Shown here: positions 41,790 to 54,357 of the stretch, one piece after another | How the letters are laid out: each line of letters begins with the position of its first letter | How positions within the stretch are numbered: position 1 is the first letter of the stretch | Source of the DNA: Chinchilla lanigera | Taxonomy: Eukaryota; Chordata; Mammalia; Rodentia; Chinchillidae | Length of the DNA: 64,000 nucleotides | Assembly: GCF_000276665.1 (NCBI RefSeq) | Contig: NW_004955502.1 | Location: 4,245,010 to 4,309,009, forward strand | Reading direction: 5' to 3' | Made by a program: the position numbers and the translations under genes | The notes under the pieces: generated by a model | Database searches by the model: none | Told to the model about the DNA's origin: nothing | The model's input: only the letters and a program-made list of their open reading frames with translations

Positions 41790-43190
41790 AAGGATGTTTT
41801 TTTTTTTTTTAAAGAGAAAACAAAGTAACAACAACCAAGACAAAAACAAAACAACACAAAGACAATAAAAACGATACAGAACTTCAAAACAAGGTGATAG
41901 GAAGTTAACAGTGGTTGTATTACATATTTTTATTTTCAGTGAAGTTGCTCAGATTACCAGATGTAAGAATGCAAGATTGATCAAACAATTAGAGAGGATA
42001 AAAAATAATGAAAACCATTAGAAACGATACAGAGTTTCACTAATCAAGATAGTAGGGATTCAGCAATCATTGTTATATTGCATATGGTTGTCTTCAAATT
42101 AGTTGTTCATATTACCAGATATAATCATGCAAAATTGATCAGAAAAAGAAAAATTTAAGCATTAACTGTTCCTTTCAGTAAATCAATAGACATCAGCAGT
42201 ACAGTTATCCCAGCTATCCTTGTATGTACATATGCATTTTTTCCCTTCCTTTCTTTCTTTTCTCCTTTCCGTCATCCCAGTTGTTCCTTCCCTTCGAGCA
42301 ACTTCTTTCCCTTTCACAGTATGTGGTGTACCTTTAGGGTTTTATTTACTTTTTCAGGTTCTTATACTGGGGAGACAATATGATGTTTATACATGAGGGT
42401 CTGAATTATTTCCTTTATGAGTATGGTCTCTAGTTGCATCCATTTACCTATAAAAGCCTGCAGTTTATCTTTCTTTATAGCTGAGTAATATTCCACTATA
42501 TAAAAATACCATATCTTTTTTATCCATTCCTCAGTGGATGGACATTTGGGTAGTTTCTAAGATGTAGCTATGACAAATTGTGCTGCTCTAAACATGGGTA
42601 CACATATATCGCTGTGATATGACCTTTTCAGTTCTTCTAGAAAAACATCCAGAAGGGGAATAGCTGGGTTGATGGGACCTCTAATACTAGTTTTCTGAGG
42701 AATTTCCACACTGATTTCCACAGTGGTTGCACCAGTCTGCACTCCCACCAACAATGGAGAAGTGTTCCTTTTACCCTGAAGCCTCTCCAGCATTTGTTAT
42801 TGGTTGATTTCTTAATGGTAGTCATTCTTTCTGGGGTGAGATGGAATCTCAGTGTTGTTTTAATTTGCATTTCTTGAATGATCAATGATGTTGAACAGTG
42901 ATGTTGAACATTTTTTCATATATTTATTTGCCATTTGTATTTCTTGACTTATCTGTAAAAAATAGATTTGGTCTTCTGAAAAATGTGTATTCATCTCAGA
43001 TGCCCATTTTTTAATTGGGTCTTTGAATTTTGGGGGTCTAATTTTTAAAATTTCTTTATATATTCTAGATAGAAGTCCTTTGTCTGAGGGACAGTCAGCT
43101 ATAATTTTTTCCCAATTCATGAGTTTTCTTTTTACTCTGTTGGTGATTTCTTTTGATGTGCAAAAACTTTTCACTAAGGTGAGATCCCTG
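41790..43190 (-). mobile_element. L1, 5'-truncated, antisense
   Basis: Starts at a T12 tail, then a 3' UTR of the same type as the L1 at 1.2 kb, then the ORF2 C-terminal part (pieces such as [20 protein letters not shown] at 42.6-42.9 kb and SDKGLLSRIYKE near 43.07 kb). The 3' UTR holds a tandem duplication of about 153 bases, and ORF2 holds a 30-base insert-like copy. Confidence 0.93.
41870..42180 (-). repeat. Tandem duplication in L1 3' UTR
   Basis: Acgatacaga begins both units (41871 and about 42024); each unit continues through a gtgatag or gatagtag stretch to accagat(g/a)taa and gattgatca. Units have diverged, so the duplication is old. Confidence 0.7.
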
Positions 43191-43309
43191 GAGAATGGTT
43201 TTAAGGGGAGAGAGTAGATAGATATTGATACTATTGGTGGATTGTTTAGGAACCTACAACTGTAGTTGAAGTAAGAGTTGGAAAAGTGCCTGAATTGGTT
43301 TAGCAATGA

Positions 43310-43780
43310 TTGAATTATAGAGGAGAAAATGTGCCATATATTCAAAGGCAGTGTTGGTAGGACTTTGAGATTAAATACAGTAAGGAGAAGAAGGGGTGCA
43401 GAATAATTTTTAAAAAGTGACTTGGACAACTAGGTGGATGAAAATACCATTATTGGGTCCAGAGGTAAGGCTGTGGCATAGAGGATGGGTCATCTATGTG
43501 GAGATGTCTGGAAGACAGAAACACTAGTGTGAAGATTAGTGCTAGTGCTAGAGATAGAATTTTGCTAAATTCCAGTACTTAGGTGATAGTTATAACAATG
43601 GCAGCGAGCACATGGGATTGCCCAGGCATAATGTAGAGAAGCGTGTGCCAAGATCCCAACCTGGAGCTGACAGGGATATGCAGACGAAAAGTTGCCCAAG
43701 AAAGGAAGGTCATTTGGAATTATGAGGAGTGTAGCGAATCACAAGCCTGGGTCGTAGAGTATCAAGAAGTGGTGATTGGG
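43310..43780 (+). repeat. Possible ancient interspersed repeat
   Basis: Gattaaatacagtaaggag and ggagatgtctggaagacag look like the same old family as the first 800 bases of the window. Weak. Confidence 0.3.
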
Positions 43781-44177
43781 ATGGGTGACATAATGTACAA
43801 AATCTCAGCTAGAAGGTAGTGCTCCTGACTGGTAGTGTGACTCTCATGGAATGGGAATAAGGAATGTAGTTTGGACAGAGTCCCCAAGTGATTCTGCTAG
43901 TCCTTTTGGGCAGGAGTGGTCTATTTGAGAAACATGACCCTTATTATTACATTTAATTATTCCTCTATGTGTTTATTCATGTTTTTGCAGACAGCTTCGC
44001 TTTCACTGCAAGTAGTGTAAGTATATTGGGAGATCTCTTTATGTGCTCCTAAAATGTCTGGCCTTGTGTAGAAAAGGCCAGACATATTAACTACTTCATA
44101 TTAACCACTTGCCAGTCCTCTTGGTTAAATACAGGATGACTAAAAAGTGCAAAGTTTTTTATTAATTTTGTGTGATA

Positions 44178-44290
44178 GGCTGGGGATTTAGCTCAGTGGC
44201 CCAGCGCCTGCCTGGCAAGTGCAAGGTCGTAAGTTCGATTCCCGGTACCAGAAAAAAAACAACAAACAAACAAAAAAAAACAAAAAACAG
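44178..44290 (+). mobile_element. ID SINE with target duplication
   Basis: Sense copy between ttttgtgtgata at 44166-44177 and 44291-44302; tail of A and CAAA units. Confidence 0.96.
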
Positions 44291-45657
44291 TTTTGTGTGA
44301 TAATAGGAAATATGTCTGGTAACCTGAGCAACATAGTTGAGGATAGCAATATGTAATATAACAACCACTGTTAATTCATATTATTTTGTCTTGAAACCCT
44401 GTATCACTTTAAATGTTCTTGCTTTGGTTTGTTTATGTCTGTGAGGCTGGTATGCTGCTATTGTTCTTCTTTTTTCCTCATTTACTTTCTTTAAAATAAA
44501 ATAAAATAGGAAATATGAAAAGAGTTTCATCAGTTTATCAGTAATTTTTCTGTGGGTGGTATGCCCTAAACATCCAACGCCTCCCTGAGCACTGACACTT
44601 GGGACCATCGTCCTGTGAACAGACGCGCTGCCCACTTGATGCTGGGTGTCCCTCCTAATTGAAATTTGCAGTTAGTTGCTAACATTATTGTCTTCATGAA
44701 GATAGAAGAGACAGTCTTCACTGTTGTTTTTAGAAAGGGAACGTGACTTACTTTGAGTCATAAACTGTAACAACCATCAGGCCTTGTCAGCATGTCACGT
44801 TTCTTGCCTTGCAAAGTGAAGCAGCAGGTGTGATGTCCTTTGTCGCAGCACAGTCCTCCCTGTGACAGGCGGAGGGGGAGAGCGCGCACTTGCCACCTCA
44901 CACCCTCCCCTCACGCCAGCACACACACTCTTTGCTCCCTCCCAAATCATCCAGCTCACGTAGATTTGAGAATGTTGGTAATTTCATCAGTTTTTTTTAT
45001 AGTTAAGCTCTCTAGTTATGCCCGATAGAACACGTTGTGTACAAAGGAGAGCCCTATGTTAGGGTGTACGCTTCTAAAATAGTTGGATTTTTCTGCCATT
45101 ATTTTATCCAGATTGGCTCATCAAGAATGGTAGAAATATACTTGTTTGGAAACATTTATTTTAACTGCACATGTACTGTGTTTTAGGAAATTAAAGATTT
45201 AAAATGCCCATTTTATTAAATTTTAGAGTAGTACTTTGGAATTCATGGGCACATTTGCTGTAGTGGTACAAACACCGTTGAACATAATGAAAGCTGGATA
45301 GAGCGAATGTGAGCGGTAGGAGTGGTAACTGCTGCTCATGTAGAGAAGGTGGAAGAAACAGGTCTCTTTCTGGGTTTTTAAGTTTTTGCTGTTCTAGGGG
45401 TTGAATCCTGGCCCCTGTACAAGTGCTGGACTAGGGACTAATGCTAGCTGTAATTGTTTATAAGTCAAATATTCGAGTGAAATATTAGCATTGGGAGATA
45501 AAAACACTCTCTAGCAAGTGAAACATTTGTTTTGACCTTGTGTTTAAATTAGAATTACTCTATGAAGTAAGAAGAGCTTTTGTTTGAAATAGTCAATTGA
45601 AAATGCTTAGCAGCCTTATATTCCCTCTCCTTTTTTACCTTAAAGATTCAGGGAAGA

Positions 45658-45774
45658 GGGGCTGGGGATTTAGCTCAGCGGCAAAAGCGCCTGCCTGGCA
45701 AGTGCAAGGTTGTGAGTTCGGTTCCCGGTACCGGAGAAAAACCAAAAAAAAAAACAAAAACAAAAACAAAAAAC
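45658..45774 (+). mobile_element. ID SINE with target duplication
   Basis: Sense copy with identical aagattcagggaaga at 45643-45657 and 45775-45789; box A-like tagctcagcgg and box B-like gttcggttcc are visible. Confidence 0.97.
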
Positions 45775-45926
45775 AAGATTCAGGGAAGAAAAAAAACCTG
45801 TGAAGTCACTGTCTGATTTTGCTGTATTTTAGTATTTAATTAAAATGGAAGGGGAGTGATAGATGCATTGATCATCTAAAATATTTGTCCCATGAATTAT
45901 TCAAATTTACAGTAATTTTTTCTGAG

Positions 45927-45928
<2 letters not shown>

Positions 45929-45963
<35 letters not shown>
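45929..45963 (+). repeat. CA microsatellite
   Basis: Uninterrupted AC repeat of about 34 bases. Confidence 0.97.
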
Positions 45964-45967
<4 letters not shown>

Positions 45968-46127
45968 CACATACTTTTTATCTTATAATTCATGGTATTT
46001 TATAGTGGAATCCTAGTGACCGGTTGAAGAGAAGCCAGTATTTTAAAAATACTTCTTTCCATCCGATTTCTGTGTACTTCCTTCCTGACTCCTCATAAAT
46101 GTGAGTACTGTAGCAGGTTCTCTTTGT

Positions 46128-46385
46128 AACAGTACATTGCAGATTGAACATCTTTTATCTGAAGTGGCTGGGACCGGAGGCGTTGCTGTTGCCTGGGTGT
46201 GGTGGCACACATCTGTAATCGCAGCACTTGGCAAGGTTAGGCAGGAGGAGTTCGAGGCAGTCTGAAATCCATAGGGGAACTTCATCTGAAGAAACAAAAC
46301 AAAACCAAAAAAAGTCAGGAGTTTGGAGTTTTGGATTTTGGAATATTTGCATAGAAAATCTGAAATTGAAAACGCTCAACCTCTG
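46128..46385. repeat. Older interspersed repeat split by a SINE
   Basis: Left part gaacatcttttatctgaagt, tgggaccggagg; right part gttttggattttggaatatt, tgcatagaaaatctg. Together they recall a common old mammalian repeat whose name I cannot give with confidence. Confidence 0.55.
46190..46311 (+). mobile_element. B1-like SINE nested in older repeat
   Basis: Gcctgggtgtggtggcacac, ctgtaatcgcagcacttggc, then an aaacaaaacaaaacc tail. Confidence 0.88.
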
Positions 46386-47190
46386 CTTTTATCCAGTGGC
46401 TCCCTTTGTTCTATGTTTTGAAAACATTTAGCTTTAACAATGCTTTGGGGGACCAGTGTAAATAATTGAAATAAGAAAACTGAAATATTTGATCCATAAA
46501 GCAAATACTGTAATTTATAAATAGTTGCTGTTAATTGTCAATAAATGTGAAAGTGATATTTCAAAGAATAGTCTAAAACTGAGAAATGGAGGATAATATA
46601 TCCTAATTATTTAGAATTCAAGGGATTGAAATATTAAACCACCATGTGCTCCCTTGTTTAAGAGTCGGCATATTTCATGGGAAAGTTATTTTTCTTATTG
46701 TCTGTAGTGTTTAATGTTATAAACTATATTTAAAAAAAGATAGTTGATATTAGAAATTTCAGCCCTTTAAAAGTAGAGGATTATGGTATTGATTTTTCTT
46801 TTTAAATCATTACATTTAATCTACTTTCAGAGGTTAGAATTTTTAAATATCTTCCTTTTATCTGTTGAATTAAAATGCTTATAAAATGTAGAAATACAGA
46901 TTTTTTTAAAAATTAAGTTTGTTGGTACATTTTATGTATACATAGTGATCATGTGCATCGTAGGGCGTTTGTGTCTGTATGTGATATAACTTGATTCCTT
47001 TTGTCCCCATCCCCTATCCTCCCTTTAACTCCTCTTCCCCTCCTTGTAGAAGTATTGGTTTTAATTGAGAGATTAATATTTATGTGTAGAAATTCACTGT
47101 GGTTGGCACTGTTTGATAAATTTCGTCTTCTTTTATATTATTTCTCTGTGGATCGTATATGTTAATCATAGTTAAATTTCTTTGTTATAG

Positions 47191-47271
47191 TATTTAAACC
47201 GAGGCTGCACCAGGTACTTTGCCAACAAAGAAACTGACAAACAGATTTTGCAGAACCGTAAAAGTCCTGAG
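47191..47271 (+). CDS. MYO6: MYO6 coding exon 9, insert 1 (residues 273-299)
   Basis: Eighty-one bases, 27 codons, YLNRGCTRYFANKETDK to NRKSPE. It encodes most of insert 1, the myosin VI specific insertion (about residues 278-303) near the nucleotide pocket that slows ATP binding and helps gate the two heads; Cys278 is at its start. This insertion is the best single marker that the gene is myosin VI rather than another class. Acceptor TTTGTTATAG ends at 47190; donor GTACAG starts at 47272. Both introns are phase 0, so skipping it would remove the insert in frame. Confidence 0.98.
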
Positions 47272-47694
47272 GTACAGTAGACTGTTTTTTAAAAATTAAA
47301 ACGCTTAATGCAGAACAAATCATGCTGAAAGAAACATTTTTCACTTTGGAGCCCAAATAAGATTTCTTACCGCCAGGCTTGTCTGTGAGAAACCTTAGTC
47401 CACATCCCAGCCCCTCGTGTGTAGCACTTTGCCCCTCGGTGGCATCCGCGGGGCCTCATGGCTTTCCTCTCAGTCTGCTTCCGGGGTGAAGCCCGAGTCA
47501 CCCGTGGACAGCACCTTTTGGCACGTTGAAACATCCTTTTTATGACCTGTTTGGATTAAAAATAAAATATGTCTTTAATTTATTGTCTGTTTCAAGGTTT
47601 GGATGAGGTTTGAAACCAGCAAGAAATAGACTATACATTCTTGTGAAAGGCTGCTTATATATGGTAGCATCTCTCTTTAAAATATTACATTCCA

Positions 47695-47788
47695 GGGCTG
47701 GGGATATAGCGAAGTGGCACATAAGCGCTTTAAGTTCCTGAGTTCGATCCCCGGTACTGCAAAAAAAAAAAAAATAAATAAAAACAAC
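47695..47788 (+). mobile_element. ID SINE with internal deletion
   Basis: Gggctggggatatagcgaag, gcgctttaagttcctg (part of the middle is missing), ccccggtactgc and an A14 tail. Short flanks ttacattc on both sides. Confidence 0.9.
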
Positions 47789-49047
47789 GTTACATTCTGG
47801 AATATATTGTGAAAAGTTTTATATTTTGGTCTTGTTAAATTATTTCACTTCTAAGAGTAATTAACTGTAATTATGTATTAAGTATAACTTTTTAGAACAT
47901 TAAATCTTTACCCACAATCTTTATAAATTCTAGTATGTCATGAGTAAGTGGGATTAAACTGTGTCTGCACAGGGGCCTTAAATTACGAAAATGAAGTCAA
48001 GAACAGTTAAGGTTAATAGTTACTGTTGCCTTTACTGATTTTATTAAATGATATTTAATTGAGCAGGTTTTTATTGTAGTTAGTTTTTGATTCTTCCACA
48101 TGTGTGAACCAGCTATTTTGACTTCTCTCACAATAGGTAAGATGAATTTTGTCTTAATGTATATTTATACAGAAGAACAGAAAGTTTGCATCATTTCAGA
48201 TTCTAAGCAGATAAGTGTGCAGATAATTTTTTAAATCAACATTTTATGTATCATTTTAGACACAGATACCTGAAATCATAAACTACATTGCAGCCCTGGT
48301 TGGGACTTTAAAAAGCAACATTAATATTTATTATGGTATCTTTCTTTGTCTTGATAAGACTGTACTTTTAAAAAGACATCAAAAAGAGTAGAGGTTGTAT
48401 TCTTCCCACAAAGATAATCAAGACATTTCTTAGGACATTGCAGCTGTCCTAAAGCAGAAAATACACATTTTGTACATATATGAAAATAGATATATAAAAT
48501 TATGTATATGAATGTGATCTTTTGGCATAGAAACTAGAAGAAAGGACGGAGAACTGGCATGTGCTCCCCAGAGAGGAAGTGCACTCTTTCTTATTCTAGA
48601 GTCGGATACTGTGTCAGAAATGTCACTCTCCTTCCTGGGGTGCAGGAAGAGGGAGGGTGTGTATATTATATGTTAGTTGATCAGTGCATTAATAATGTTT
48701 AAATTACTTTTTATGTCGTCTTTATCAGGAGGAAGAGGTGATCATTTAACTAATTAAACCTTTGCCTAATTTCACTTGAATGTCTTTAAGTTGTGTGTAA
48801 TTTTTAGGAGGATGCAGTATTTTTAGTCTGCCATATAGCAGATACATATATTAGCATTTGATTAGAAATAAGTTTTAAATGAAGCAGATATTCTACTGCA
48901 AACTAAAAATTCTGCATTTGTGTGTTCTGTTAACTCTGGCTGCATGTGATTGTTTCCTTTGCTTCTTTTTGAGAATAAAATGGAATTCCGTGTTTTAGAC
49001 ATTTTCCAGAAATTTCACACGTAATTGAATGTTTCAGAGAATTTGTG

Positions 49048-49245
49048 GATGGGGCATAGTGGTGGCATGTACCCATAATCTCCACACTGTGGAAGGCTGA
49101 AGCAGAAGAGTCACAGATCTGAGCCCAGCCAGGCCACCTTAGCAACGTAGAGACTCTGCCGAAGAATTTAAAACGGGCCAGTGGTACAGTTTGGTGTGAA
49201 GGCCCTGGGTTTAATCCTTATTACTACAAAAAACTCAGAACATAC
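49048..49245 (+). mobile_element. Composite B1-dID-like SINE
   Basis: B1-like part (ggtggcatgtacccataatc, gaaggctgaagcagaagag), then ID-like part (gggccagtggtacagtttgg, ggccctgggtttaatcc), A-rich end. Confidence 0.75.
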
Positions 49246-50300
49246 TAGGAAAAAAAATTTTGTGGAAAAACAATTACAGCTTTAGCTGGGAAGCATTTGT
49301 TTATTGTTAAGAAAAAAAAAAAAAAAAACCATCTAGAAGCAACTTTAATGCCAAATAATGGTGATGCCGTGTTTCCTGATTTTAACATCTTCACTCTGAA
49401 GTTCTGGAAAATTCCTAGACCACTTTTATTCTGTGTCCAGTAACTTTTATGTTTCTCTTTCTAGCTTTTGTGGGCCTTTCATCTTTTCTTCTTAGTTTTT
49501 ATAGGTTCTCCTAAATGAATACTTCAGATGCAAGTTCTTTTAGGAGAGAAAGCAGATCTCTTCATTATTTCTGAAATATTTTAAGTTGTTGTATGAATTC
49601 CTAGAGTAATTAACATGCTTTCTGATGTACTTTGCCCTGTATGTACTTACACAAAAAGGTTAAAAAAGATTCTCTGGACCGCAGTTTATATCACTGTGCC
49701 TGGTATATACGTCCTTTTAACACTGTGTAGTTGGTGAGAGTTAACCTAATGTACAGTAGTGTAATGCGAATTGTTAGATTTACATTTTTGTTCAATTTTA
49801 GCCTTTTTTTCTTTATTTTTAATTGACAAACAAAAATTGTATATATATGTAAACACCTTAGGGTACAATGTACTGTTTTGGAATTATATCAAATTGTGGA
49901 ATAATTAAATTATTAATGTATCTGTTACCACCTCAGTTCTTTATGATCTGAGGATTTTCATTTCAGCCATAGATATTTTCTGCTCTTTCTCTAAATTTAT
50001 ATCTTTATCTAATATCCCAGAGTTAAAGTTCTAATTTAATCACAAATAATCTCATTCCTTCTTTTAATTGAAAGTTCTGTGGAAATACTTGTAGACTTTA
50101 CATATAGTTATAAGAAAAAGTTAATAGAGGTCTTTTGTATACTTACAGTAAGTTTTCGAATGTGCTAGGAAATGCTTAAGTTTTTCTGTTGACAAATTTT
50201 ATTTTTGCATGTTCTGTATTGCAATAATAGACCTGATACAGTACTTCTCATTTACTAAATAATATTAAGACCAGTTAACTGATACCTTTTTGTCCTGTAG

Positions 50301-50573
<273 letters not shown>

Positions 50574-50831
50574 TAGAATTTCTAGAGCATACTTTGTTAT
50601 GTGATGAATCTGGCAAATCAGATGCGTCGTTGTGAGCTTTGTTTTGAACAAGCTAGTAGCTCTGACTAGTAGGGCCATATTTAGGTAAATTTTCCAACTA
50701 AAATTATTTTAATAATTAGCAGATTAATTCTCTGTCATCTACTAAGAGTTTTTTGGAAAATTTTCTGATTCACTGTCTAAATTTGGATCATTTAATAGAT
50801 TAGGGCAGTTTAATACATAAAAACCCATATA

Positions 50832-51040
50832 CTTAGTTGGGTGTGGTGCCGCGTGTTTGTAATCCCAACACTCTTGGAGGCTGAGGCAGGAGGATTCCAA
50901 GTTCAAGCCCAGTGTGGGCAATTTTAGAGATTTAGCGGCATTCTGTTTCAAAATAAAATATAAGAGGGCTAGGCGTATAGCTTAGTGTAAAGGCATTGCG
51001 TTCAATTCCTTGAGAATGGGAAATGAAAATAAATTAAAAT
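50832..51040 (+). mobile_element. Composite B1-dID-like SINE
   Basis: B1-like part (ttgggtgtggtgccgcgtgt, ggctgaggcaggaggattcc) followed by an ID-like part (gggctaggcgtatagcttag, cgttcaattcc). Confidence 0.75.
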
Positions 51041-51449
51041 TTTCATTGTTATGGAAATTGAAGAGTATCTAAATGCCTGGTGAATAGTAACTTTTCTACT
51101 TCCGTTGTCAGTTTCCAGTAAACGGTAACACTTTACATGATTATGACTGATTCATGAGTACGGGATTGGCAGTGTGGCCTGTAGCCCTGTCTAGGTCTGC
51201 ATGTGTTCCTGTAACTGCGATGTCAGTGGAGCCCAGTGTCCGGCTGCAGATGTCTGCGCCGTTGTTACAGGCACAGGGCAGCAGGGAGTAGTTGCCACAC
51301 GGATGGCATGTCCTGCAAAGGCCGAAATATTTACTGTCTGGCCCTGGAGAGAAAAAGATCGTCAGTCTGCATTTATGAGTTGTTCCCAATTTTATGCCAA
51401 GGCCGAGCGAGGGACAGCCTGGGCACCACCTCCTGCAGCAGTCCAGGAA

Positions 51450-51535
51450 CACGGGTTTCTGTGTCAGGTCCTGAGGCTCCCTGAGCCTCAATGTTTTTCA
51501 CTTGTAAAATGAGATAACCCATGCGAAGTGCTTTT
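51450..51535 (+). repeat. Possible MIR fragment
   Basis: Gctccctgagcctcaatgtt, tttcacttgtaaaatgagat resembles MIR. Confidence 0.45.
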
Positions 51536-51611
51536 AAAGGGAAGTGCTTAGTGAGGACATGCTTGCACGAAAGGGCGCTCAGGGAAGGCAGAAGAACCTT
51601 TAAGAGTGTGT

Positions 51612-51705
51612 CTGGAATGGGTTGTATCTCAGCAGTAGAGCACTTGCATAGAATTCTTGAGGTCCCGGGTTCGAATCCCCGGACCGCCAAAAAGAAGAAA
51701 AAAGT
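51612..51705 (+). mobile_element. tRNA-like SINE (ID relative)
   Basis: Gtctggaatgggttgtatct, cagcagtagagcacttgcat, gggttcgaatccccggaccg then an A-rich tail. It has a good box B. No CCA-flanked stem set was found, so this is a SINE, not a tRNA gene. Confidence 0.75.
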
Positions 51706-52019
51706 CTGCTCTGTGCAAAACTCTTCATAGCCTGTGTTTCATGTTAAATATAATCACAATTGAAATGCTACAGAAATAGGTAGGTGATACCACCTGCATT
51801 TGCAGAGTGGAGCCGATGGAGAATTTAAGCAGTGTGTGTGACTACTGCCGATATTTCAGGTGTGAAGCTTGCTCTGTGCTGGCGTGACTTCAGTCAGGAA
51901 CTTGTGATGATGTCCCTAGTGCGCTAGGCTGCCGAGCCGTGTGCCCTGTGGGGCAGTGGAGGGGACTGGACAGTTCGGGTGACTTTCAGAGGCAGCCTCC
52001 CTAGAGATCGAGAGATCCA

Positions 52020-52570
52020 GCGATCGGAAACGCCAGACAAGCGCATGACAGGGAGCCTCTTAGTGGACGGCGCTGGCGGCGGGTGACCCGGGGCGGGCTG
52101 AGCCTGGATCCTCGCCCACGCGGGGCGGGCTGAGCCTGGATCCTCTGCACAGGGCACCGCAGCCCCTGCCGCAGCTGTGCAGAGCAGCGGCCGAGCTCAG
52201 ACTTTACACAGGGGTCCTCGCACTTGGGTTTGGCAGGTTGAGGCGCTGTGAAGAGAGTGTGAATGAATGAAGACTCCTTCCTGCTCAGCATGAAAGGAAG
52301 TCGAGCCAGATTCGGTTATTCTAAGTGCACATTGAATGTGCAGTGTTTGAGGGAGCGGGGCGGTGCTAACACAGGTCCGTGTGTTCCGGTGCTGCGCGAG
52401 GGGCGCGTGACGGCCCAGAGCGCGGGGAGCTCGGCAGCCTTGGGCGCCCCCAGCGGCGGCGGGCGCCTTCACCCCGGGAGCGGCGGCGGTGCCCGTGCCG
52501 GGCCTGCGCTCGCGGTCAGCGGCCGAGGGGCAGGAGAGTGCGGGAGGACTGGAATAGGCGGGGAGCAGGG
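52020..52570. other. CpG-dense intronic patch
   Basis: GC-rich sequence unlike its AT-rich surroundings. By eye about two dozen CpG occur within roughly 145 bases at 52380-52525, and many more at 52.02-52.15 kb. It could be an orphan CpG island or alternative promoter, but no initiator, exon or transcript evidence is visible. Confidence 0.7.
52089..52145 (+). repeat. 25-base GC-rich direct repeat, two copies
   Basis: Unit beginning cggggcgggctgagcctgga at 52089-52113 and 52121-52145, identical, period 32 bases. The ggggcgggc core resembles a GC box (Sp1-type). Confidence 0.92.
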
Positions 52571-53394
52571 GATTAATGAATTAGGTTATTGTAATTTTAA
52601 ATAGCTAAGGTTTTATTGTATCCATTTTAATCTTTCTGTCCAAATGATTTCTTAAATAGAACCGTTACCCTCCCCGCCCCCCCCAACTCAATTTTGGCAT
52701 GTCCTAGCAATTTGGAAAAAAGGAACTCCGTATTTTTATAATTATTTTATTGGAAAGTGTATTCTTCAATGATAAGACCATTGACAATCATTTTTAAAAA
52801 CCTTCTGCATGATGGAAAGGGAGAACATACTTATTGGGACTGCTGGCGTGTTTGAAATTGCATGTAACAAACATGTATGTTATTATGGCCCCATATTCTA
52901 AAAATGTACAGAGCTATTTTTTGGAAAGGGAGTGACATGAAAACTTTACATTATAGTCTTTTCTGTTTTTAAGACTACTTAAAAAATCATTGTTTTCTTA
53001 GCTGTCATAATTCCTGGAGTTCTATGAGAAACTTTGCAATAGGATAAAAAGAAGCTCTATTTAAGTGAATTATTGGTGGTAAGCTTTTAATTTCAACGTG
53101 AGTGCGCTCAGCTGGGGGCCGATTGAGGCCCCTGGAAAGGTGGCACAAGATTCTGTCACGATGCGCAGAAGGGCTCATGATTTGAATCTTACCAGTTGTT
53201 CGTTTTCGGACTGCACTGGGTGGCAAGTGGCTGACACCGTGCACTGCAGAAGCGCAGACGCTGGACTGCTGGCTGTGCGCTCGCCTTGAGTGTCTGCTGA
53301 GGGTGGGAGGAGTGGCTGAGTGACAAGTAAGCCTGGTCTATTCCATAATTTTATATGAGTGAGGCTTACTTCTAAACTTAAAATTCTGGCTTAA

Positions 53395-53580
<186 letters not shown>

Positions 53581-54357
53581 TAAGTGTCCTCACTCCCAGC
53601 CTCACGAGATCTAGCCTCGCAGATGGTCAAGGGGAACATTTTTGGTAACACTGAGATTTTGGGTTGATCTTTTTACCTCCCTCATTGTTTTTCATTTTGA
53701 TATTTCACAAGCTGTGCTTGGTAGGTCAAAATTCTGTACATTGGATTTCAGTTATCTGCCATATACATGTGTAGAGGTTTGCGTGGCTTGTAAAATTGTT
53801 TTTAACAGTTATTCTGTGTGCACAGATGAAATTTGTAAGGTAAGAGACAGGTTTACACTTACACAACTAGAAGAGTACACACACATTGTGTAAATCAGTC
53901 TCTGCCTGTTTTAGGCAGTGGGCCATTTTATTTTAAACGTGATTCCTATGCAAATGGTAAGAACTGAAACTTTCACTAAGTAGAACTCACTTTAGCAGAA
54001 TATTCAGCAAATGGAATTTCTCCTTGTCCTTCGAGTTCTTCGTTTAGAGGGAATTGCAAATGGAAAGCAAACAAAGGCCCGGCTTAGATTTTTAAAACCA
54101 GTAACCAAGGTTTCTAGCTTATGCCAAGGTATTGTACAGTTTGGGCTCAGTATCCTAAACTGTGTGCATGTCTGTTTCTGGTATTATGGAATGAAAGTGA
54201 TATTTAGGCTTCCTTTGTAAGGGAAGACGGTCAAGTCCCTCTATCCCTTCCTAAATAAGGTTGACTGAATCAATGACTTATTTCACAAATATTTAAAAAG
54301 TTAATATAAATATCTTCTTTTAGTGGATAAAATATTTTTGTTTTATTTATTTTCTTA

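Larger units (their letters stand above)
47272..50300 (+). other. MYO6: MYO6 intron between coding exons 9 and 10
   Basis: 3029 bases, phase 0. It has one ID element near 47.7 kb and one composite SINE near 49.1 kb, and is otherwise AT-rich and featureless. Confidence 0.9.

Noticed and set aside
41315..41887. 190-codon antisense open frame
   Set aside because: It runs from an L2-like remnant through unremarkable sequence into an L1 poly(T) end. The hydrophobic, Lys/Phe-rich start is just translated A/T-rich tail, and no splice or family signal supports it.
44178..45774. tRNA-like sequences with box A and box B
   Set aside because: They are ID SINEs: they have A-rich tails and target duplications and do not form a complete tRNA with anticodon and acceptor stems.
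51612..51705. Possible tRNA gene (good box B)
   Set aside because: Followed by an A-rich tail and lacking a matching acceptor stem; better explained as an ID-related SINE.
52263..52604. 113-codon frame across the CpG patch
   Set aside because: Gly/Ala/Arg-rich translation of GC-rich DNA, no known domain and no flanking splice sites that fit MYO6 phases.
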